Below are positions 9,698-12,022 of a DNA stretch of 12,022 nucleotides, in pieces (position 1 is the stretch's first letter; each line of letters opens with the position of its first letter). Location of the stretch: contig JALQVJ010000164.1 of the NCBI GenBank assembly GCA_023260355.1, positions 1 through 12,022 on the forward strand, read 5' to 3'. The position numbers and the translations under genes were made by a program. The notes below the pieces were generated by a model. The model saw only the letters and a program-made list of their open reading frames with translations. It did no database searches and was not told the DNA's origin. This DNA comes from Burkholderiaceae bacterium (GTDB taxonomy: Bacteria > Pseudomonadota > Gammaproteobacteria > Burkholderiales > Burkholderiaceae_C).

Positions 9698-10465
9698 TTA
9701 TTTGTTCTTCAGTCCGCGGCCCAGATAGGCCTCGATGACTTGTTCATTGGCCATCACCTCCTGCGCAGAGCCTTGGGCGAGGACATGGCCTTCAGCCATG
9801 ACGATCACGGGATCACACAGGCGTCCAATGAAGTCCATATCGTGCTCAACCATGCAGAAGGTGTAGCCACGCTCCTGATTGAGTCGAATGATGGCGTCGC
9901 CGAGCGTGTTCAACAGCGTGCGATTGACGCCAGCCCCGACCTCATCCAAAAACACAATTTTGGCATCCGTCATCATCGTGCGACCGAGCTCCAAGAGCTT
10001 CTTCTGGCCGCCCGACAAGTTGCCCGCCAGCTCATCAGCCACGTGTCCAATTTCCAAGAATGAGATCACGTCATTGGCTTTGGCACGCACCTCTTCTTCT
10101 TCGGCTTTGACGCGAGCGGGCTGCAACCACGCACCCAACAACGACTCACCGGTTTGGCGCGGCGGCACCATCATCAGGTTTTCACGCACGGTCAACGTGG
10201 AGAACTCGTGCGCAATTTGGAAAGTTCTCAGCATCCCCTTGGCAAATAGCTCATGGGGAGGCAAGCCGGTGATGTCTTCACCATCCAGCAGCACTTGACC
10301 TGATGTGGGCTTGTAATGCCCCGCGATGACATTGAACAGTGTGGATTTGCCAGCACCGTTGGGGCCGATCAAACCGGTGATGCGCCCTGTTTGGATCGTC
10401 AGAGACACATCATCGACAGCATGAATGCCACCGAAATACATCTTGAGGTTTTTGACTTCAATCAT
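9698..10465 (-). CDS. livG: branched-chain amino acid-type ABC transporter ATPase LivG
   Basis: Second ATPase of the LIV-type importer. At 255 residues it has the same length as E. coli LivG. It contains Walker A GPNGAGKS (34-41), the Q-loop in LRTFQIAHEF (79-88), the signature LSGGQKKLLELGRTMM (150-165), Walker B IVFLDEVGAG (170-179) and the switch His in MVEHDMDF (205-212). Two details differ from common LivG proteins: the Walker B is followed by VGAG rather than PxAG, and the D-loop reads VNRTL rather than LNP. I believe a subgroup in Burkholderiales shares this, but cannot check. The start at 10465 (MIEVKNLKMYFGG) matches the family; a GTG 12 bases further up is possible and the Shine-Dalgarno is weak. 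It follows the binding-protein gene after 141 bases with two stem-loops. Confidence 0.94.
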   Translation of the reverse strand: MIEVKNLKMYFGGIHAVDDVSLTIQTGRITGLIGPNGAGKSTLFNVIAGHYKPTSGQVLLDGEDITGLPPHELFAKGMLRTFQIAHEFSTLTVRENLMMVPPRQTGESLLGAWLQPARVKAEEEEVRAKANDVISFLEIGHVADELAGNLSGGQKKLLELGRTMMTDAKIVFLDEVGAGVNRTLLNTLGDAIIRLNQERGYTFCMVEHDMDFIGRLCDPVIVMAEGHVLAQGSAQEVMANEQVIEAYLGRGLKNK

Positions 10466-10497
10466 GATGTGTAGCACGAGGCGGCGTGCGCCATCGT

Positions 10498-10535
10498 GAA
10501 AATAAGACACGGCCCTGGCTTCTGGCAAGGGCCGT
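10498..10535 (-). terminator. stem-loop plus U-rich tract between binding-protein gene and livG
   Basis: In the direction of transcription, ACGGCCCT (complement of 10528-10535) pairs with AGGGCCGT (complement of 10509-10516) around an 11-base loop, and is followed by GTCTTATTTTC. This is close to an intrinsic terminator with an imperfect U-tract. Placed between a binding-protein gene and its permease/ATPase genes, it most likely stops only part of the transcripts, which is a known way to make binding protein in excess. livG has no other obvious promoter. Confidence 0.6.
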
Positions 10536-10551
10536 TGGGGATGGAATGCTG

Positions 10552-10579
10552 GGCAGGTCAGGGGTGGCCTGAACCTGCC
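10552..10579 (-). repeat. stem-loop just after the binding-protein gene
   Basis: GGCAGGT (10552-10558) pairs with ACCTGCC (10573-10579), extended by CAGG/CCTG with one bulged A, around a 5-base loop. It begins about 27 bases after the stop codon of the binding protein. It has no U-tract, so a role in protecting the 3' end of the short, binding-protein-only transcript is more likely than termination. Confidence 0.5.
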
Positions 10580-10606
10580 GCAGATCACACCGTTTGGTGC
10601 AATGAA

Positions 10607-11791
10607 TCAACGATAGCCGGTGGTCTCAAATTTGCCGCCCTTGACTTGCACAGTGCGGTAGTTACCAGCGCTCTCGCCGGGGCCAATCAATTCGACGGCA
10701 GTCGCGCCGACGTAATCGATGTCTTTGCCTTCAGCCAGCAGCTTCAACCCTTTGGCCAGCTCGCCAGGGTAGATCTTCACGCCGGGCGCGTTGGCCACGT
10801 CGCGAACCTTCATCTTGACTTTGTTGCTGTCGGTTGACTTGGCAGCTTGCATGGCCAACAAGGTCAGCGCAGCAGCGTCATAAGACTCAGGAGAGTAGGG
10901 GCCGTTTTTGAAGCCAGCCTTCTTGGTCAACTCGTCGTACTTGGCTGCACCTGGGCTGTCGGTACCAGGCACGACGCCGTAGGAACCATTGAGGCCAGAA
11001 CCGATAGCGGTGGTCAAGCTGTCGCCGATCATGGCGTCAGGCAAGAAGAACGTGGAGAAGGCGCCGGTGTCCAACGAGCTGCGAATGATGCCGCGGCCAC
11101 CTTGGTCCAAATAACCCACCACGATCAGGATGTCGCCACCAGCGGATGCCAAGGCACCGACTTCAGCGGTGTAGTCGCCCTTGCCGTCTTCGTGTGAAGC
11201 GTAGATCGTGACTTTGCCGCCTTTGGCTTCGAAGTTGGTCTTGATCGAGTCAGCCAAACCTTTGCCGTAGTCGTTGTTGGTGTAGGTCAAAGCGGCCTTC
11301 TTGACGCCTTTTTCCATCAACATGTCGGCGATGATCTGGCCTTGGCGCGCGTCAGAGGGTGATGCACGGAAGAAAAACTCGTTGTCAGGAATGGTGGTCA
11401 GCGCGGGAGATGTCGCTGATGGGCTGAACAACAGCACGCCCTTGGGCAATGCCACGTTCTTCAACATGGCTGTGGTTGCGCCTGAGCACAAACCACCGAT
11501 GATTGCCTTCACCTTCTCAGATGACACCAAGCGCTCAGCCGTTGCTGTTGCCGCTGCGGCATCGATACAAGTCGAGTCACCACGCACAGGGACGACCTTT
11601 GCGCCACCCAGCAGAGCGCCTGAATCGCTCACTTCTTTCATCGCCAGTTCAGCGCCAGCTGCCATCGCAGGGGCCAAAGATTCTGCGGGGCCAGTGAAGC
11701 CCAGGGCCACGCCCACCTTGATGGTCTCGGCCGCTTGCGCGCCCATGACCAATGACGCTGCCAGCGCAGCAACTGTCAAACTCTTTTTCAT
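10607..11791 (-). CDS. periplasmic substrate-binding protein of LIV-type ABC transporter (LivJ/LivK-like)
   Basis: Periplasmic protein that captures the substrate, probably branched-chain or related amino acids, and delivers it to LivHMGF. The 394-residue product starts with a clear type I signal peptide: MKKS, a hydrophobic stretch (5-16) and a likely cut after AQA at residue 20. The mature part is a Peripla_BP_6 (leucine-binding type) fold: IKVGVALGFTGPAESL (24-39), a probable disulfide Cys75-Cys102 as in LivJ, the ligand-contact segment FSPSATSPALT (122-132), FRASPSDARQGQ (141-152) and YTNNDYGKG (170-178). The start at 11791 has GGAGA 7 bases upstream; an in-frame ATG at 11863 lacks any reason to be used. 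Substrate cannot be fixed from sequence, because this family also binds amides, urea and aromatic acids, so no gene symbol is given. Confidence 0.93.
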   Translation of the reverse strand: MKKSLTVAALAASLVMGAQAAETIKVGVALGFTGPAESLAPAMAAGAELAMKEVSDSGALLGGAKVVPVRGDSTCIDAAAATATAERLVSSEKVKAIIGGLCSGATTAMLKNVALPKGVLLFSPSATSPALTTIPDNEFFFRASPSDARQGQIIADMLMEKGVKKAALTYTNNDYGKGLADSIKTNFEAKGGKVTIYASHEDGKGDYTAEVGALASAGGDILIVVGYLDQGGRGIIRSSLDTGAFSTFFLPDAMIGDSLTTAIGSGLNGSYGVVPGTDSPGAAKYDELTKKAGFKNGPYSPESYDAAALTLLAMQAAKSTDSNKVKMKVRDVANAPGVKIYPGELAKGLKLLAEGKDIDYVGATAVELIGPGESAGNYRTVQVKGGKFETTGYR

Positions 11792-11809
11792 TTGATTCTC
11801 CGTTTTGGT

Positions 11810-11822
11810 TTTATCCGATAAA
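11810..11822 (-). promoter_or_regulatory. inverted repeat TTTATC-C-GATAAA in the binding-protein leader
   Basis: A perfect 6-bp inverted repeat with one central base, ending about 18 bases before the start codon and just upstream of the ribosome binding site. On DNA it could be an operator; on RNA the single-base loop makes a hairpin unlikely. Function unknown. Confidence 0.35.
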
Positions 11823-11846
11823 GCCCGACTGTCGAGCTTGGGCGAT

Positions 11847-11855
11847 ATCGTAGCA
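11847..11855 (-). promoter_or_regulatory. candidate extended -10 promoter box for the liv operon
   Basis: TGCTACGAT on the minus strand fits the extended -10 pattern TGnTAnnnT (4 of 6 matches to TATAAT in the hexamer). No good -35 lies 16-18 bases upstream, which is tolerated by extended -10 promoters. It would give a leader of about 50 bases. Weak, based on eye matching only. Confidence 0.3.
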
Positions 11856-11858
11856 CTC

Positions 11859-11872
11859 TGCAACGCGTTGCA
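11859..11872. promoter_or_regulatory. 14-bp perfect palindrome TGCAACGCGTTGCA, candidate operator
   Basis: A perfect palindrome just upstream of the candidate -10 box, in the -35 to -10 spacer, where a dimeric repressor would block RNA polymerase. It resembles LacI-family operators (TGnAAnCGnTTnCA) in its outer bases but has GC rather than CG at the centre. The cognate regulator is not visible in the window. Confidence 0.4.
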
Positions 11873-11883
11873 TCAGTCTAGGG

Positions 11884-11904
11884 AAAACACCAACACTGGT
11901 GTTT
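11884..11904 (-). terminator. intrinsic terminator of the upstream partial gene
   Basis: In the direction of transcription AAACACCA pairs perfectly with TGGTGTTT around the 4-base loop GTGT, ending in a short run of four T. It starts 6 bases after the stop codon of the gene at the right edge, separating that gene from the liv operon. Confidence 0.65.
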
Positions 11905-11909
11905 GAAAG

Positions 11910-12022
11910 TCAGCGCTGGCGGGGCTTTGCAGGCGATTTCGCCACCGTCTTGCCTGCGGATTTTCTTGTCGTTTTTGTATTCTTTTGGGCCGGGTTGGGT
12001 TTGGTCTTGCTCGCCGCCGGAT
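11910..12022 (-). CDS. C-terminal tail of an unidentified Lys/Ala/Pro-rich protein (partial)
   Basis: The frame is open from the right edge and stops at 11910-11912. The visible 36 residues include SKTKPNPAQKNTKTTRKSAG and KTVAKSPAKPRQR: basic, low in hydrophobic residues and surely disordered. Such tails end several nucleic-acid-acting proteins in this group (for example some topoisomerases, ribonucleases and helicases), but nothing here tells which, so no function is assigned. The perfect stem-loop right after the stop supports this as a true gene end. Confidence 0.6.
   Translation of the reverse strand, partial: PAASKTKPNPAQKNTKTTRKSAGKTVAKSPAKPRQR

Noticed and set aside
9080..10298. Plus-strand open frames opposite livF and livG (9080-9436, 9662-10063, 9879-10298)
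   Set aside because: They are shadows of the ATPase genes and share no features with known small proteins.

Overview
The window looks like chromosomal DNA from a betaproteobacterium of the Burkholderiales, probably near the Comamonadaceae. The grounds are the moderately GC-rich coding style, the recG-oxyR-ubiA gene order, the divergent recG/queA pair, and the close resemblance of OxyR, Tgt and the branched-chain amino acid (LIV-type) transporter genes to what I know from that group. The assignment is from recognition of families; no database search was run.

Layout. Bases 1-207 (+) hold the end of a reading frame that starts as an extracytoplasmic peptide-binding protein (SBP family 5) but loses the family pattern and runs into the 3' end of ubiA, so it looks truncated. 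From 4178 down to 167 on the minus strand lie recG (branch-migration helicase), oxyR (peroxide sensor) and ubiA (4-hydroxybenzoate octaprenyltransferase), tightly packed: 5 bases between recG and oxyR, and a 13-base overlap between oxyR and ubiA. A 70-base gap separates recG from the divergent pair queA-tgt (4249-6579, +), which makes the tRNA wobble nucleoside queuosine (Tgt inserts preQ1, QueA then adds the epoxycyclopentanediol precursor). The convergent end of tgt is marked by a strong stem-loop.

From 11791 down to 6637 on the minus strand is a complete five-gene ABC importer operon in the order binding protein, livG, livF, livH, livM. The binding protein gene has a 118-base leader holding several inverted repeats and a candidate extended -10 box, and it is separated from livG by two tandem stem-loops, the second followed by a U-rich tract. 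This looks like partial termination that gives more binding protein than membrane parts. The other four genes are coupled by gaps of at most 10 bases or by an ATGA overlap. At the right edge (11910-12022, minus) is the lysine/alanine-rich C-terminal tail of an unidentified gene with its own intrinsic terminator.

Most of the window is ordinary housekeeping and transport. I do not see a new biological system. The points worth a second look are the broken peptide-binding gene at the left edge, the 11-residue insertion beside the zinc site of Tgt, the reuse of the oxyR 3' end as the ubiA start region, and the RNA and DNA symmetry elements around the binding-protein gene. No intergenic stretch exceeds 300 bases.
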